Below, piece after piece: positions 25,627 to 35,492 of a stretch of 54,030 nt of DNA. The notes below the pieces were generated by a model, which was not told the DNA's origin, ran no database searches, and saw only the letters and a list, made by a program, of their open reading frames with translations. Positions within the stretch are counted from its first letter, which is position 1. The number at the start of each line of letters is the position of its first letter. This DNA comes from Parasphingopyxis sp. (lineage in GTDB: Bacteria; Pseudomonadota; Alphaproteobacteria; Sphingomonadales; Sphingomonadaceae). The stretch spans positions 1-54,030 of the forward strand of contig NZ_JANQNS010000021.1 of the NCBI RefSeq assembly GCF_028279465.1, given 5' to 3'. The translations under genes and the position numbers were made by a program.

Positions 25627-26397
25627 ATGAGCGACGAACCCATCATCTCGATCCGCGGGCTGCGCAACAGCTTCGGCGACAATGTCGTGCATGAGAATCT
25701 CGATCTCGATGTGCGGCAGGGCGAGATATTGGGCGTCGTCGGCGGATCGGGCACGGGCAAATCGGTCTTGCTGCGCTCGATCATCGGTCTGCAGGAGCCC
25801 GATACGGGCGAGATCAGTATCTTCGGCGAGCGTATTGACTGTGCGACGGCCGAGGAGAATCTCGACCTGCGCCGCCGCTGGGGCGTGCTCTTTCAAAATG
25901 GCGCGCTCTTTTCGACGCTGACCGTAGCGGAAAATGTCCAGGTGCCGCTGCGCGAATTCTACAAGAATATCGACGAGGATCTGCTTTGCGAAATCGCGAC
26001 CTTCAAGATCGTGATGAGTGGGCTGAAGGCGGAGGATGCGCCCAAATATCCATCGGAACTGTCGGGCGGCATGCGCAAGCGCGCGGCCCTCGCCCGGTCG
26101 CTGGCGCTCGATCCGCTGCTGCTGTTCCTCGACGAGCCGACGGCCGGACTCGACCCGATTGGGGCGGCCGCGTTCGACAATCTGATCCTCGAACTCAAGG
26201 AAGCGCTGGGGCTCACCATCTTCCTGATCACGCACGATCTCGATACGCTGCACACGATCTGTGACCGGGTCGCCGTGCTCGCGGACAGGAAAGTGATCGC
26301 CTGCGCGCCGATCGAGGAATTGCTTGCGCTCGATCACCCATGGATACAGGAATATTTCAACGGGCCGCGCGGGCGTGCTGCGCTCGCTGCCGGCTAG
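25627..26397 (+). CDS. mlaF: Mla-type ABC transporter ATP-binding protein
   Basis: A 256-residue ABC ATPase. Walker A is GGSGTGKSVLL, the signature is LSGGMRKRAALAR, Walker B is LLFLDEPTAGLDP, and the switch His lies in ITHDLDT. It energises the MlaE permease encoded just upstream. The gaps of 7 and 9 bases to its neighbours support one transcript. Confidence 0.95.
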   Translation: MSDEPIISIRGLRNSFGDNVVHENLDLDVRQGEILGVVGGSGTGKSVLLRSIIGLQEPDTGEISIFGERIDCATAEENLDLRRRWGVLFQNGALFSTLTVAENVQVPLREFYKNIDEDLLCEIATFKIVMSGLKAEDAPKYPSELSGGMRKRAALARSLALDPLLLFLDEPTAGLDPIGAAAFDNLILELKEALGLTIFLITHDLDTLHTICDRVAVLADRKVIACAPIEELLALDHPWIQEYFNGPRGRAALAAG

Positions 26398-26406
26398 GAG
26401 GGACGG

Positions 26407-27351
26407 ATGGAAAACCGATCGAATCAGATATTAGTCGGCAGTGTCGTGCTCGGCCTGATCCTGCTGGTCGTTATCTTCACCGTCTGGCTGGCGCGCATCG
26501 GCGATGGCAGCGACAATGCCTACGACATCTATTTCGCCCAGTCGGTGGATGGTCTGGCACGCGGGTCCGGCGTCACCTATTCGGGCGTACCCGTCGGCCA
26601 GATCGAGGATATCGCGCTCGTGCCCGACAATCCCGAATTCGTGCGTGTGCGCATCCGCGTCAACGAGGATGTGCCCATCCTCGAAGGCACGACGGCTACG
26701 ATCGCTGGCATCGGCTTTACCGGCGTCTCGCAGATTTCGCTCGATGGCGGCGTCCAGGGCGCCGATCCGATCGACGATGCAGGACCCGAGGGCGCACCCG
26801 TCATCCCGACCCGCCCGGGCGCGTTCGGCGAATTGCTGAACAGCGCGCCACAGCTGCTCGAACGGCTGACGACGCTGACCGAGCGTTTGACCGAACTGTT
26901 GGGCGACCGGAACCAGAATTCGATCGCCGCGATCCTCGAAAATACCCAGCGCCTGACCGAAGAGCTCTCGGCCCAGGGCCCGGAAATCACGGCGACGCTC
27001 ACCGAGAGCCGGATCGCGATCCGCGAGGCAGGCATCGCGCTCAACGAAATCGGCGAACTTGCCGATACCACCGACAATCTGCTCGGCACCGAAGGCGAGG
27101 CGCTGATGCGCGACCTGCGCTCCGCCGTACGCTCGGCGGAATCGAGTATGGAAGCGCTCGACCGCACAATCACGGCCGCCGAGCCCGGCCTCAACGCCTT
27201 TTCGCAACAGACCATCCCCGAGATCGGACAGCTGGTGCGCGATCTGGGCGAAATGTCCGAGGCGCTGACCGCCGTATCCGCGCGTATCAATCGCGAGGGT
27301 GCCGGATCGCTGGTCGGCACGACGCGCCTGCCTGAATATGAGCCGCAATAG
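26407..27351 (+). CDS. mlaD: MCE-domain substrate-binding protein of the Mla transporter
   Basis: A 314-residue protein with one N-terminal membrane anchor (LVGSVVLGLILLVVIFTVWLA) and an MCE domain (GLARGSGVTYSGVPVGQIEDI, ATIAGIGFTGVSQISLDGG). A long coiled-coil-rich C-terminal half with many Leu/Glu repeats follows, suggesting a periplasmic tube or hexamer bridge. It is longer than E. coli MlaD. It follows mlaF directly and precedes the auxiliary lipoprotein. Confidence 0.93.
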   Translation: MENRSNQILVGSVVLGLILLVVIFTVWLARIGDGSDNAYDIYFAQSVDGLARGSGVTYSGVPVGQIEDIALVPDNPEFVRVRIRVNEDVPILEGTTATIAGIGFTGVSQISLDGGVQGADPIDDAGPEGAPVIPTRPGAFGELLNSAPQLLERLTTLTERLTELLGDRNQNSIAAILENTQRLTEELSAQGPEITATLTESRIAIREAGIALNEIGELADTTDNLLGTEGEALMRDLRSAVRSAESSMEALDRTITAAEPGLNAFSQQTIPEIGQLVRDLGEMSEALTAVSARINREGAGSLVGTTRLPEYEPQ

Positions 27352-27360
27352 GAGCCGATG

Positions 27361-27936
27361 ATGAAACGGTTTTTACCATTGGTAGCGCTGGCCACCTTGA
27401 CCGGCTGTGTGAGTTTCGGATCCGAACCGCCGCCCTTTCTGATGGCGCTGAGCGCGGATGAGCAGGTCGCCGGCGGATCGAACCGCAGCGCATCCATCGG
27501 CCAGGCGATCACGATCCAGCGGCCCGAAGTGCCGCAAAAGCTGATCACCAACCGCCTGCCCGTGCAGACCGGCGAGACGACGATCGCCTATCTCGCCGAT
27601 GCGCTCTGGGTTGATACGCCGAACGAACTGTTCCGCGCGTTGCTCAGCGAGACGCTGGCCGCGCGGACCGGACGCGTCGTGCTCGATCCGGCGACCTATT
27701 CCGCCGATCCCGGAACCATCGTCAACGGACAGCTCCACGAATTCGGGCTGGACGCCCGCACTGGCGAGGCAGTCATCGTCTATGACGCGGCGATCACCGA
27801 TGCGAACGGCGTGCGGACGCGGCGCTTCGAGCAGCGCGAACGCGTCTTCGCGCAGGACGCTCAAACCGTCGCGCAGGCGCTGAACCGCGCCGCCAATCGT
27901 ATAGCCGTTGAGTTTTCCGACTGGGTGAGCGCCTAG
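27361..27936 (+). CDS. ABC-type transport auxiliary lipoprotein
   Basis: A lipoprotein of 191 residues. The signal ends in a lipobox LTGC (Cys 16 from this start), giving outer- or inner-membrane anchoring in the periplasm. The rest matches the ABC_trans_aux family (PF03886-like), in which a YLADALWVDTPNELFRALL segment is typical. It ends the Mla-like operon; no MlaC-type periplasmic shuttle is visible, so this protein may take that role (inference). The second of two adjacent ATGs (27361) has the better AGGAG spacing. Confidence 0.9.
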   Translation: MKRFLPLVALATLTGCVSFGSEPPPFLMALSADEQVAGGSNRSASIGQAITIQRPEVPQKLITNRLPVQTGETTIAYLADALWVDTPNELFRALLSETLAARTGRVVLDPATYSADPGTIVNGQLHEFGLDARTGEAVIVYDAAITDANGVRTRRFEQRERVFAQDAQTVAQALNRAANRIAVEFSDWVSA

Positions 27937-27937
27937 G

Positions 27938-28471
27938 CTACCAGGGCTTGCCCATCAGATCGATGGTCCCGGATCGCGGGGCGGGCTGGGCGCCGTCCCG
28001 CACCATGGCACTGCCATCCGGAAAAGCGATCCGCTTGCCATGCTGGTCGACCATGACCGTGCCGGCGAAAACCCGCCAACCGCGTTTTTCGTAAAATGCA
28101 CGGTTATGGGTTTCGACGAAGATCAGAGTGAAGTCCGGCGCCATCTGGCCGTCGATCAACGTACATGTCACTTCGAGGATATGCGATGCATGGCCGCTTT
28201 TCTGATGATCGGGATGCGTCTTCACCCCACCGATGCCAGCAATGTTTGCGGGCTTGCCGTCGACATGAACCGCCCGCCGATGAATGCCGGCGCTGGCCAC
28301 GAGATCATCGCCCAAATATCCAAGGACCCAATGCTCGGCGTCCGACCAGTCGACATCGTGAAACTCGCTATGCGCGAGCATTTCCGGCGTATAGACCGCT
28401 TTTCCCAAGGCTTCGACGGCGGGCCACACGGCATCGCCATCGTGCCGCTCGATGCGTAGCGTCTCAGTCAA
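27938..28471 (-). CDS. GNAT family N-acetyltransferase
   Basis: A 177-residue acetyltransferase. The acetyl-CoA-binding region is in IAGIGGVKTHPDHQKSGHASHIL, where the usual Q/RxxGxG/A reads QKSGHA. The substrate is not predictable. Its ATG overlaps the pepN stop by eight bases, and it ends two bases from the convergent lipoprotein gene. It is probably cotranscribed with pepN. Confidence 0.85.
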   Translation of the reverse strand: MTETLRIERHDGDAVWPAVEALGKAVYTPEMLAHSEFHDVDWSDAEHWVLGYLGDDLVASAGIHRRAVHVDGKPANIAGIGGVKTHPDHQKSGHASHILEVTCTLIDGQMAPDFTLIFVETHNRAFYEKRGWRVFAGTVMVDQHGKRIAFPDGSAMVRDGAQPAPRSGTIDLMGKPW

Positions 28472-31064
28472 GGCTTTTCGACGCCTGTTCGAACACGTCT
28501 TTAGACAGGTTCGGCGCGGCGAGGATGCGTTCGAGCTCGGCGCGCATCATTACGCCGCGATCCTCGTCGAAGCGCCGCCATTTGCCGAGCGGCGGCAGCA
28601 TGCGCGCGGCGGTTTGCGGGTTGATCGCATCCGCCTTCAAGATGAAATCGGCGAGGAAGCGATAGCCCCGGCCCGAGGCCGCATGAAAGGCCCGCTGGTT
28701 CGCGCCGAATGCGCCGATAAGCGAGCGAAAGCGGTTCGGGTTTTCGATACTGAAATCCGGATGCTTGGCGAGCGTCTCCACGGTATCGACCGTGTCCTCG
28801 CGGATCGACAGGGCCTGCACCGTGAACCATTTGTCGAGCACGAGCGTGTCATCCCGATAGCGCGTGTAGAAATCCTCGATCGCCACATGGCGCTCGGGCC
28901 AATCGCTGTTGGAGAGCACGCCGAGCGCGGCCTGGCGGTCCGTCATATTGTCCGCATCGCCATATTGGCTCGCCGCGAGCCGCGCCGCATCCTCGGCCCC
29001 GCTGACCGCGATATAGCCAAGCGCCACGCCGCGCAGCCGCCGCAACGCTTTCGCCGCCGGGCTATACTCATAGGCATTACCGCTCGACGCCGCATAGGCG
29101 GCGCGCCAGTCGGCTTCCAGCGCCGTCGCCAGATCGGCGCGCAACGCCTCGCGCGCTTGGTGGATCGCCTCGGGGTCGACGACGAGCATCTGGTCTCCGA
29201 CGAAGCTCTCGGTTGGCAGCAACACGGTTTCGGCGATGAACGCCTTGTCGAGATCGGCATCGGCCAGCGTCTTGCGCACCGCCTCGATCACCGGCGCATG
29301 ATCTGCATCGCGACCGGACACCGCATCGATGATCGTTTCGACCATCAATTGCTGCATCGCCTCGTAGCGCGCGAAGGGATCGTCGTCATGCGCGGAGAGA
29401 AAGGCGAGCGTTTCGGGATTCTTCTCGCTGTCGATGGTGACCGGCGCGGTAAAGCCGCGATTGAGCGACAGAACCGGTCGTTCGGCAATCCCTTCGAAGG
29501 CAATCTCCTGCGATTCGTCCGTCAGCATGAGGAGACGTTCAGGCGCTATCGGCGCGCCGCTTTCCGAACCGAGCAGCGCGGCTTTGAGCGGGATCGCCAT
29601 CGGCTCTTTCTCGAGCTGGCCCGGAGTCGCCGGGACCTCCTGCTCCAGGCGCAGCACAGCGCGCGCCGCCTCCGCGTCATGGTCCAGCCGGGCCGTCACC
29701 TTGGGGGTGCCGGCCTGGCTATACCAGCGGCGGAATTGCGTGAGATCGACGCCGCTCGCATCTTCCATCGCGGTCACGAAATCTTCGCAGGTCGCTGCTT
29801 CGCCGTCATGCCGGTCGAAATAGAGGTCGGAGCCCTTTCGGAAATCCTCCGCGCCCAGGATCGCCCACATCATCCGGATCAGCTCGGCGCCCTTATTGTA
29901 GACGGTCGCCGTGTAGAAATTCGAAATCTCGATATAGCTTTCCGGGCGTACGGGATGGGCGAGCGGCCCGGCATCCTCGGGGAATTGCGCGGCGCGCAAA
30001 ACGCGGACATCACCGATCCGCGCCACCGCTTCCGATCCCTGATCGGCCGAGAATTGCTGGTCGCGAAATACCGTGAAGCCTTCCTTCAGCGAGAGCTGGA
30101 ACCAGTCCCGACACGTGACACGATTGCCTGACCAATTGTGAAAATATTCATGCGCAACGACACCCGCGATCGCATCGAAATCGGCATCTGTCGCGGTCTC
30201 GGCATCGGCCAGAATGTAGCGCGAGTTGAAGATATTGAGCGACTTGTTCTCCATCGCGCCGAAATTGAAATCGGAGACGGCGACGATGTTGAACTGGTCG
30301 AGATCATATTCACGGCCATAGACTTCCTCGTCCCAAGCCATGGAATCCTTGAGCGCCTGCATCGCATGTCCGGTCTTCGGCAGGTCCGTTTCGCGCACCC
30401 AGATAGCGAGCGCCACTTCCCGGCCCGAACGCGTGACGAAGCTGTCGCGATTGGCCGCGAGATCGCCAGCGACCAGCGCAAAAAGGTAGCACGGCTTGGG
30501 CCAGGGATCTGCCCAGCGCGCCCAATGCCGTCTGTCCTCGCCGTCCCCGCTCTCTACACAATCGCCATTGGCAAGCAGCACGGGAAAACGCGCCTTGTCC
30601 GCTTCCATCCGCACGCTGTAGCGGCTCAGCACATCGGGCCTGTCCGGGAAGAAAGTGATCCGGCGGAAGCCTTCCGCCTCGCATTGGGTGCAGAGAATGC
30701 CGCCCGATGCATAGAGCCCCATCAACTGGCTGTTCTTTTCGGGCGCGATTTCCACCAACGTCTCGATGGTCGCTGCATCGCCGGCGATCGGGATAATCAG
30801 GCTCTCATCGTCGAGCTGCCAATCGCCATCTTCCAACTTCTCGCCATCGCGCCACACTTCGAGCAGTTTCAGACTCTCGCCATCGAGCCGCAGCGGTGCG
30901 GCATGTTCGCCATTCCGGGCAACGGACAACCGCGCCCGCACCAATGTCCGCGCGGGATCGAGCTGGAAATCGAGCGCGATCTCGGGAACGAGCCAATCAG
31001 GCGGGCGATAATCCTCGCGGCGGGTGACGGGCGGCGTGGCGGCGGCAGATTGCATATCGAGCAT
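28464..31064 (-). CDS. pepN: aminopeptidase N (M1 family)
   Basis: A zinc aminopeptidase of 866 residues. The zinc site is HEYFH with His 305, Glu 306 and His 309, and Glu 328 nineteen residues later, as in the HExxH-18-E consensus. The substrate-recognition GAMENKSL motif is 40 or so residues upstream. No signal peptide is present, so it is cytoplasmic. A downstream ATG (residue 4) is another possible start. A GNAT gene follows in the same operon, and an epimerase gene is divergent upstream (70-bp gap). Confidence 0.95.
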   Translation of the reverse strand: MLDMQSAAATPPVTRREDYRPPDWLVPEIALDFQLDPARTLVRARLSVARNGEHAAPLRLDGESLKLLEVWRDGEKLEDGDWQLDDESLIIPIAGDAATIETLVEIAPEKNSQLMGLYASGGILCTQCEAEGFRRITFFPDRPDVLSRYSVRMEADKARFPVLLANGDCVESGDGEDRRHWARWADPWPKPCYLFALVAGDLAANRDSFVTRSGREVALAIWVRETDLPKTGHAMQALKDSMAWDEEVYGREYDLDQFNIVAVSDFNFGAMENKSLNIFNSRYILADAETATDADFDAIAGVVAHEYFHNWSGNRVTCRDWFQLSLKEGFTVFRDQQFSADQGSEAVARIGDVRVLRAAQFPEDAGPLAHPVRPESYIEISNFYTATVYNKGAELIRMMWAILGAEDFRKGSDLYFDRHDGEAATCEDFVTAMEDASGVDLTQFRRWYSQAGTPKVTARLDHDAEAARAVLRLEQEVPATPGQLEKEPMAIPLKAALLGSESGAPIAPERLLMLTDESQEIAFEGIAERPVLSLNRGFTAPVTIDSEKNPETLAFLSAHDDDPFARYEAMQQLMVETIIDAVSGRDADHAPVIEAVRKTLADADLDKAFIAETVLLPTESFVGDQMLVVDPEAIHQAREALRADLATALEADWRAAYAASSGNAYEYSPAAKALRRLRGVALGYIAVSGAEDAARLAASQYGDADNMTDRQAALGVLSNSDWPERHVAIEDFYTRYRDDTLVLDKWFTVQALSIREDTVDTVETLAKHPDFSIENPNRFRSLIGAFGANQRAFHAASGRGYRFLADFILKADAINPQTAARMLPPLGKWRRFDEDRGVMMRAELERILAAPNLSKDVFEQASKSLD

Positions 31065-31134
31065 TATTGCCGTCTAGTCTTCAACGCCCCGCGGCACAAT
31101 CGCAACGATGCGCGGGGGCAGGGAGACGGTAACC

Positions 31135-31941
31135 ATGCCTCATATGCTGATCTTCGGCCTCGGCTATACGGCCGGACTGCTCGCTGAGCGGTTGCGCCGC
31201 GATGGCTGGACGATATCCGCGACGCGGCGCGAAACTGCTTCCGGCGTGATCGCCTTCGAAGACGGGGACGGCGTGACAGCCGCGCTCGGCGAAGCGACTC
31301 ATATCCTGTCGTCAGTACCGCCTGCGGGCGGTAGCGATCCGGTGCTCGACAGCTATGGTGACGCGCTGAAGGACGCGCCCGCCCAATGGATCGGCTATCT
31401 CTCCTCGACCGGCGTCTATGGCGATACCGGCGGCGCCTGGGTCGATGAGACCGCACCAATCGGTGGCGGGCGGCGCAAGGCACGCGCCGAGGCGGATGCC
31501 GCCTGGCAGGCGCTGCGCGACGATGTGCGCGTGTTCCGCCTGCCCGGCATTTACGGCCCCGGCCGCTCGATCCTCGACCGAATCCGGCAGGGCAAGGCGC
31601 ACCGGATCGATCTTCCCGGCCAGGTGTTCAGCCGCGTTCATGCCGACGATATCGTCGCGGGCGTGATCGCCGGGATCGACGGTCCAGCCGGCGTCTACAA
31701 CCTATCCGACGACCGCCCGGCGCCGCATAACGATGTCGTTTCCTATGGCTGCCAGTTGCTCGGCGTCGACCCGCCACCACTTCAGACCATGGACGAGGCC
31801 GGGCTCAGCGACATGGCGCGCGGCTTCTATTCGGAAAACCGGCGGGTAGCGAACGGCAAGGCGAAGCGGGCGCTGGGCTGGGAACCGGCCTATCGCGACT
31901 ATAAAGCCGGCTTGCGCGCCATCTTCGCCAACTTCGCCTAG
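31135..31941 (+). CDS. NAD-dependent epimerase/dehydratase-like protein (YeeZ type)
   Basis: A 268-residue SDR-like protein with an N-terminal Rossmann motif (IFGLGYTAGLLAERL, GxGYxAxxLA variant) and an active-site-like region YLSSTGVYGDTGGAWVDE with a Tyr-rich GVYG segment. Substrate and reaction are unknown. It is divergent from pepN, and its stop overlaps by four bases with the stop of the EamA gene. Confidence 0.88.
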   Translation: MPHMLIFGLGYTAGLLAERLRRDGWTISATRRETASGVIAFEDGDGVTAALGEATHILSSVPPAGGSDPVLDSYGDALKDAPAQWIGYLSSTGVYGDTGGAWVDETAPIGGGRRKARAEADAAWQALRDDVRVFRLPGIYGPGRSILDRIRQGKAHRIDLPGQVFSRVHADDIVAGVIAGIDGPAGVYNLSDDRPAPHNDVVSYGCQLLGVDPPPLQTMDEAGLSDMARGFYSENRRVANGKAKRALGWEPAYRDYKAGLRAIFANFA

Positions 31942-32882
31942 CCTGGAACGCGCGGTACTTTTGGCCGCCGCGCCGCCATCGCGATGGCGAGCCCGATCAA
32001 TCCCAGCGCCGCGCCACCAATCGCCAACAAGGACCAACGATATCCCTCGAAAATCGTCGAGAATACCATGGCTACGATCGGAATCAGCAACCCGGTATAG
32101 GCTGCCCGCCCAGCGCCGATCTCACGCACGAGCCCAAAATAGACCGGAAAGGTCGCCGTCGAACCGATGACGCCCAGATAGATCAGTCCAACAAAATAGG
32201 TTGCGCGCGCCTCGACAACGGGCGGGCCAGCGGTCAGAATCGCCGTAGTTAGATTGAACAGCGTACCCCAGAGCATCGCCCAACCGAGCAAGGTGAGGAT
32301 CGGATAGCGTTTTGCGCCTTCGGTCGCTTGGATGATGTTGGCGCTCGACGCACTCAATATGCCGCCGCACGTCAACGCGACGCCGATCAGAACGGCGGCG
32401 AGCCCGATATCGGCCTGGCGATACTCCTGAACGAAGAGCAGCGCGACCCCCGCACCAGCAACGATCGAACCGATCACGAAAGCGCCCGTGATTCTCTGCT
32501 TGAGGAATATCCGCGCCAATATGGCATTGGGCACCATCAACAGCGCAAACATAACCGCAACGAGGCCGGAGGTAATGTACAGCTCGGCCCGATAGACGAA
32601 GTTGAAGTTGAATACGAACTGCGTCAGCCCCAGCACCAGCGCCCAGACGTGCCCGCCCCTGTTCAACAGCAGCGGCTGCCCGCGCAACGCCGCGAGCGCG
32701 AACATGGCCAGCGTGGCCGCGATGAAGCGGTAACTGATCGACCAGACGGGCGGAACTACGCCAAGCTGGTCCTTGATCACAATCCACGTCGATCCCCAGA
32801 TCAGCGATAGCGCAAGGAAGGAAAGGATGATCCGAGGCGTCCAGACATTGACATCGGCCACCGCGCCGGGCGGCTGGTTCAT
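31938..32882 (-). CDS. EamA/DMT family transporter
   Basis: A 314-residue inner-membrane protein with about ten hydrophobic segments and two EamA halves, typified by SLIWGSTWIVIK near residue 20-35. DMT transporters export metabolites or amino acids; threonine or a related amino acid is plausible only by context, because the ATG (32880-32882) overlaps the stop of the threonine aldolase gene by four bases (ATGA). The upstream in-frame codons are part of the aldolase region and are not used. Confidence 0.9.
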   Translation of the reverse strand: MNQPPGAVADVNVWTPRIILSFLALSLIWGSTWIVIKDQLGVVPPVWSISYRFIAATLAMFALAALRGQPLLLNRGGHVWALVLGLTQFVFNFNFVYRAELYITSGLVAVMFALLMVPNAILARIFLKQRITGAFVIGSIVAGAGVALLFVQEYRQADIGLAAVLIGVALTCGGILSASSANIIQATEGAKRYPILTLLGWAMLWGTLFNLTTAILTAGPPVVEARATYFVGLIYLGVIGSTATFPVYFGLVREIGAGRAAYTGLLIPIVAMVFSTIFEGYRWSLLAIGGAALGLIGLAIAMAARRPKVPRVPG

Positions 32883-33886
32883 AGCTCGGCGATCGCTTCG
32901 GCAAGCGGGCGAATCTGTTCTTCGCGCTGGTCCCAACTCATCACCAGCCGCGCCTCGCCGACACCCCAGTCGTAAAAATCGAACCCTTTGGCGCGCAGCG
33001 ACGCCGCCTCATCCGCGCTCAGCCGGATGAACACTTCGTTGGCCTCGACCGGATAGACGAGCCGATCGGGCGCCGCCTCCGCGATCAGCTTAGCGCCGGC
33101 ATTTGCGGCCCGCGCATTGGTGAGCCAGAGGTCGTTCTCCAACATCGCGAGAATTTGAGCGGCAAGATAACGCCCCTTGGATAGGAGATGCCCGCCGCGC
33201 TTGCGCCGATAGTGAATCTCCGCAGCCTTCTCGCGCGCATCGCCGAACAGGATCATCGCTTCGGCCGACATGCCGCCATTTTTCACGCAACCGAAGCTGA
33301 GAATATCGACGCCCGCGCGCCATGTAATGTCGGCGGGCGCGCAATCGAGATGGGCGATTGCATTGGCAAAGCGCGCGCCATCCATGTGCAGGCCCCAGCC
33401 GCGCGACTGGCACAGATCGCCAAGAGTTTCCACTTCGTCGGCCGAATAGATCATGCCATATTCGCTGGCCTGGGTGATGGAGAGCACATGCGGCTGCATC
33501 TGGTGAACATCGTCGCGGATCGATGCCGTGATCCGCTGAACCTCCTGCAGCCTCAGCTTGGCGCCATCGCCCGTGCCGAGCAGCAGCTTCGCGCCATGCG
33601 TATAGAATTCCGGCGCACCGCATTCGTCATTCTGGATATGCGCTTCTTCATGGCAGATAATCGCCCCATGCGGCGGGCAGAGCGCCGCCAGCGCCAGTGC
33701 ATTGGCCGCCGTGCCGGTCGAGACCCAGAGCGCCGTCACATCCGTCTCGAAAATCTCCGAGAATGCGACCCCGAGCCGCTGGCTCAGCGCATCCTCGTCA
33801 TAGGCGGTATCGACGCTGTTCGCGGCCGCCAGAGCATCGAGCACGGGCTGGCTGACAGCAGCGGCATTGTCGGAGAAGAAGCGCAT
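32879..33886 (-). CDS. low-specificity threonine aldolase-like PLP enzyme
   Basis: A 335-residue beta-eliminating lyase family protein that would cleave L-threonine or similar beta-hydroxy amino acids to glycine and an aldehyde. The N-terminal FFSDNAAAV is the family start. The HMDGARFANA motif and the PLP lysine in SFGCVKNGGM are visible. It is translationally coupled to the EamA exporter gene. A 142-bp gap with no feature separates it from the next gene. Confidence 0.9.
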   Translation of the reverse strand: MRFFSDNAAAVSQPVLDALAAANSVDTAYDEDALSQRLGVAFSEIFETDVTALWVSTGTAANALALAALCPPHGAIICHEEAHIQNDECGAPEFYTHGAKLLLGTGDGAKLRLQEVQRITASIRDDVHQMQPHVLSITQASEYGMIYSADEVETLGDLCQSRGWGLHMDGARFANAIAHLDCAPADITWRAGVDILSFGCVKNGGMSAEAMILFGDAREKAAEIHYRRKRGGHLLSKGRYLAAQILAMLENDLWLTNARAANAGAKLIAEAAPDRLVYPVEANEVFIRLSADEAASLRAKGFDFYDWGVGEARLVMSWDQREEQIRPLAEAIAEL

Positions 33887-34028
33887 TCAGGGCGTTTGCG
33901 CGGTGATCGCTATCAGGTCAACCGGTCGATCTTCGCGGGCGCAAGGTCACCGACGATGGCCGGCACGCCCGACGCGATGTCGAAACGGCCATGCGCCAAC
34001 GGCCGCGCCACCAATCTTCGAGGACGCA

Positions 34029-35141
34029 TCAGCCCCAGGGCGTTACCAGATATTTCTCGCCCGTCTTCATCGCGCGATAATCGGTCACGGCATCCTTGGT
34101 CAGCATCTCTTCGAGATTGACCCGCTTCTTGTAGCTGCTCGCGAAAGTAGTGGTCAGGCTGTCGAGCACGCGTTGGCGCATGCGCATGACAGTTTCCATG
34201 CCCGCCTGTTGCAGAAACGGTGTCAGGAGCCAGCCGGACAGCGTCCAGCCGAAACCATAGCTCGGCGTGAGGATCGTGGGACCAAGGTCGAGCCGCCCAT
34301 AAATGAACATGCGCTTCGCCTGGTCCGATCCGTAGCGCGAATATTCGGTCATCTTGCCGACCGCGACCTGCTCCATGGCCTTGAAAACATTGTCGGTCGC
34401 CTGGCCGCCGCCGATCGGATCGAAGCCGTAAAACGCGTCAGTCTCGTCGATTGCTTTGCGGAGCTGGTCCATGAAATCGTCATCGGAGGAATTGACGACA
34501 TGCGTCGCGCCTAGGCCCTTGAGAAGCTCGACATGTTCGGCCTTGCGCACGATATTGACAAGTTCGAGGCCGTCCTCCTGGCAAATCTTGATCAGCATCT
34601 GGCCGAGGTTCGACGCGGCTGCGGTGTGGACGATGGCATTCTGCCCATCCATCTTGGCGTTCTCGACAAAGCCCAGCGCAGTCATCGGGTTAACGAAAGC
34701 CGATGCGCCGTCTTCGGCGGAATGATCGCCGAGTGGCAGGCACATCGCCGCGTCCGCAATGCAATACTGGCTATAGGCGTTACCCGGCACACAGGCGACG
34801 CGCTGGCCGTCAAGCGCCTTGGCCATGTCGCTATCGCCGGTCGCGACAACCGTACCCGCACCTTCGTTGCCGGCCGGCAGCTTCTGCCCATGACGCGCTT
34901 TCGAACCAGTGTTGAACGGTTCGGGCATGGTGGCGACATATTTGCCCGGCGAATAATCGGCATTCTCAAGATCGGCCGCACCGGTCAGGATCGCGAGGTC
35001 AGACGGGTTAATCGGCGCCGCCTCCATCTTCACCAGCACTTGATTGCCGGTCGGATCGGGAAAGGTCACATCTTCGATTTCGACTGTGAGCGTGCCATCA
35101 CTCTCCAATGTGGTGAACAATTGTTTGCCAGTGGCACTCAT
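34029..35141 (-). CDS. zinc-binding dehydrogenase family protein (quinone oxidoreductase-like)
   Basis: A 370-residue medium-chain dehydrogenase/reductase. The N-terminal catalytic domain has PINPSDLAIL and PAGNEGAGTVVATG. The Rossmann part contains NAIVHTAAASNLGQMLI. Structural-zinc cysteines are absent, as in the quinone oxidoreductase and enoyl reductase branch. The cofactor is probably NADPH. I chose ATG 35139-35141; upstream codons lie in the tRNA gene and its spacer. The substrate is unknown. Confidence 0.88.
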   Translation of the reverse strand: MSATGKQLFTTLESDGTLTVEIEDVTFPDPTGNQVLVKMEAAPINPSDLAILTGAADLENADYSPGKYVATMPEPFNTGSKARHGQKLPAGNEGAGTVVATGDSDMAKALDGQRVACVPGNAYSQYCIADAAMCLPLGDHSAEDGASAFVNPMTALGFVENAKMDGQNAIVHTAAASNLGQMLIKICQEDGLELVNIVRKAEHVELLKGLGATHVVNSSDDDFMDQLRKAIDETDAFYGFDPIGGGQATDNVFKAMEQVAVGKMTEYSRYGSDQAKRMFIYGRLDLGPTILTPSYGFGWTLSGWLLTPFLQQAGMETVMRMRQRVLDSLTTTFASSYKKRVNLEEMLTKDAVTDYRAMKTGEKYLVTPWG

Positions 35142-35317
35142 TTCGCGATCTCCAAGCTTGCGTTCAGAAGGCAGAGCCTGCACTGGCCACACCCGCGAAT
35201 CCGGGTTCCAGGGCGGAAACTCGAATTGCGGTCTAGTATTAAACACAAGCGCCGTCGAGGCCGACGGCGGGCACGATCCAGCAGACTGTCGCCATATCGG
35301 TTTCAGACCGTTGAAAA

Positions 35318-35392
35318 TGGTGCTGCTGGAGAGAATTGAACTCTCGACCTCACCCTTACCAAGGGTGCGCTCTACCACTGAGCTACAGCAGC
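35318..35392 (-). tRNA. tRNA-Thr (anticodon GGT)
   Basis: Read on the minus strand the 75-base sequence folds as a canonical cloverleaf. The acceptor stem is GCTGCTG/CAGCAGC and the anticodon loop TTGGTAA is closed by CACCC/GGGTG. The T arm GAGAG-TTCAATT-CTCTC and an encoded CCA end are also present. The anticodon GGT reads ACC/ACT threonine codons. Confidence 0.97.
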
Positions 35393-35492
35393 GTACCAAA
35401 GTGCGGAAGGCGGGCGAGCCTATGCGCGGATACGGGGCTGAATGTCAAGAACGGGCTTGGCTTTTCGCGCCAGTTTCGCCAGCCTTTCCGGC

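Noticed and set aside
28452-30131. Long plus-strand frame antisense to pepN
   Set aside because: High GC makes antisense frames open; no motif, while pepN has a full metal site.
35142-35399. N-terminal extension of the zinc-binding dehydrogenase through the tRNA-Thr gene
   Set aside because: It would translate the tRNA; ATG 35139-35141 gives the family start.
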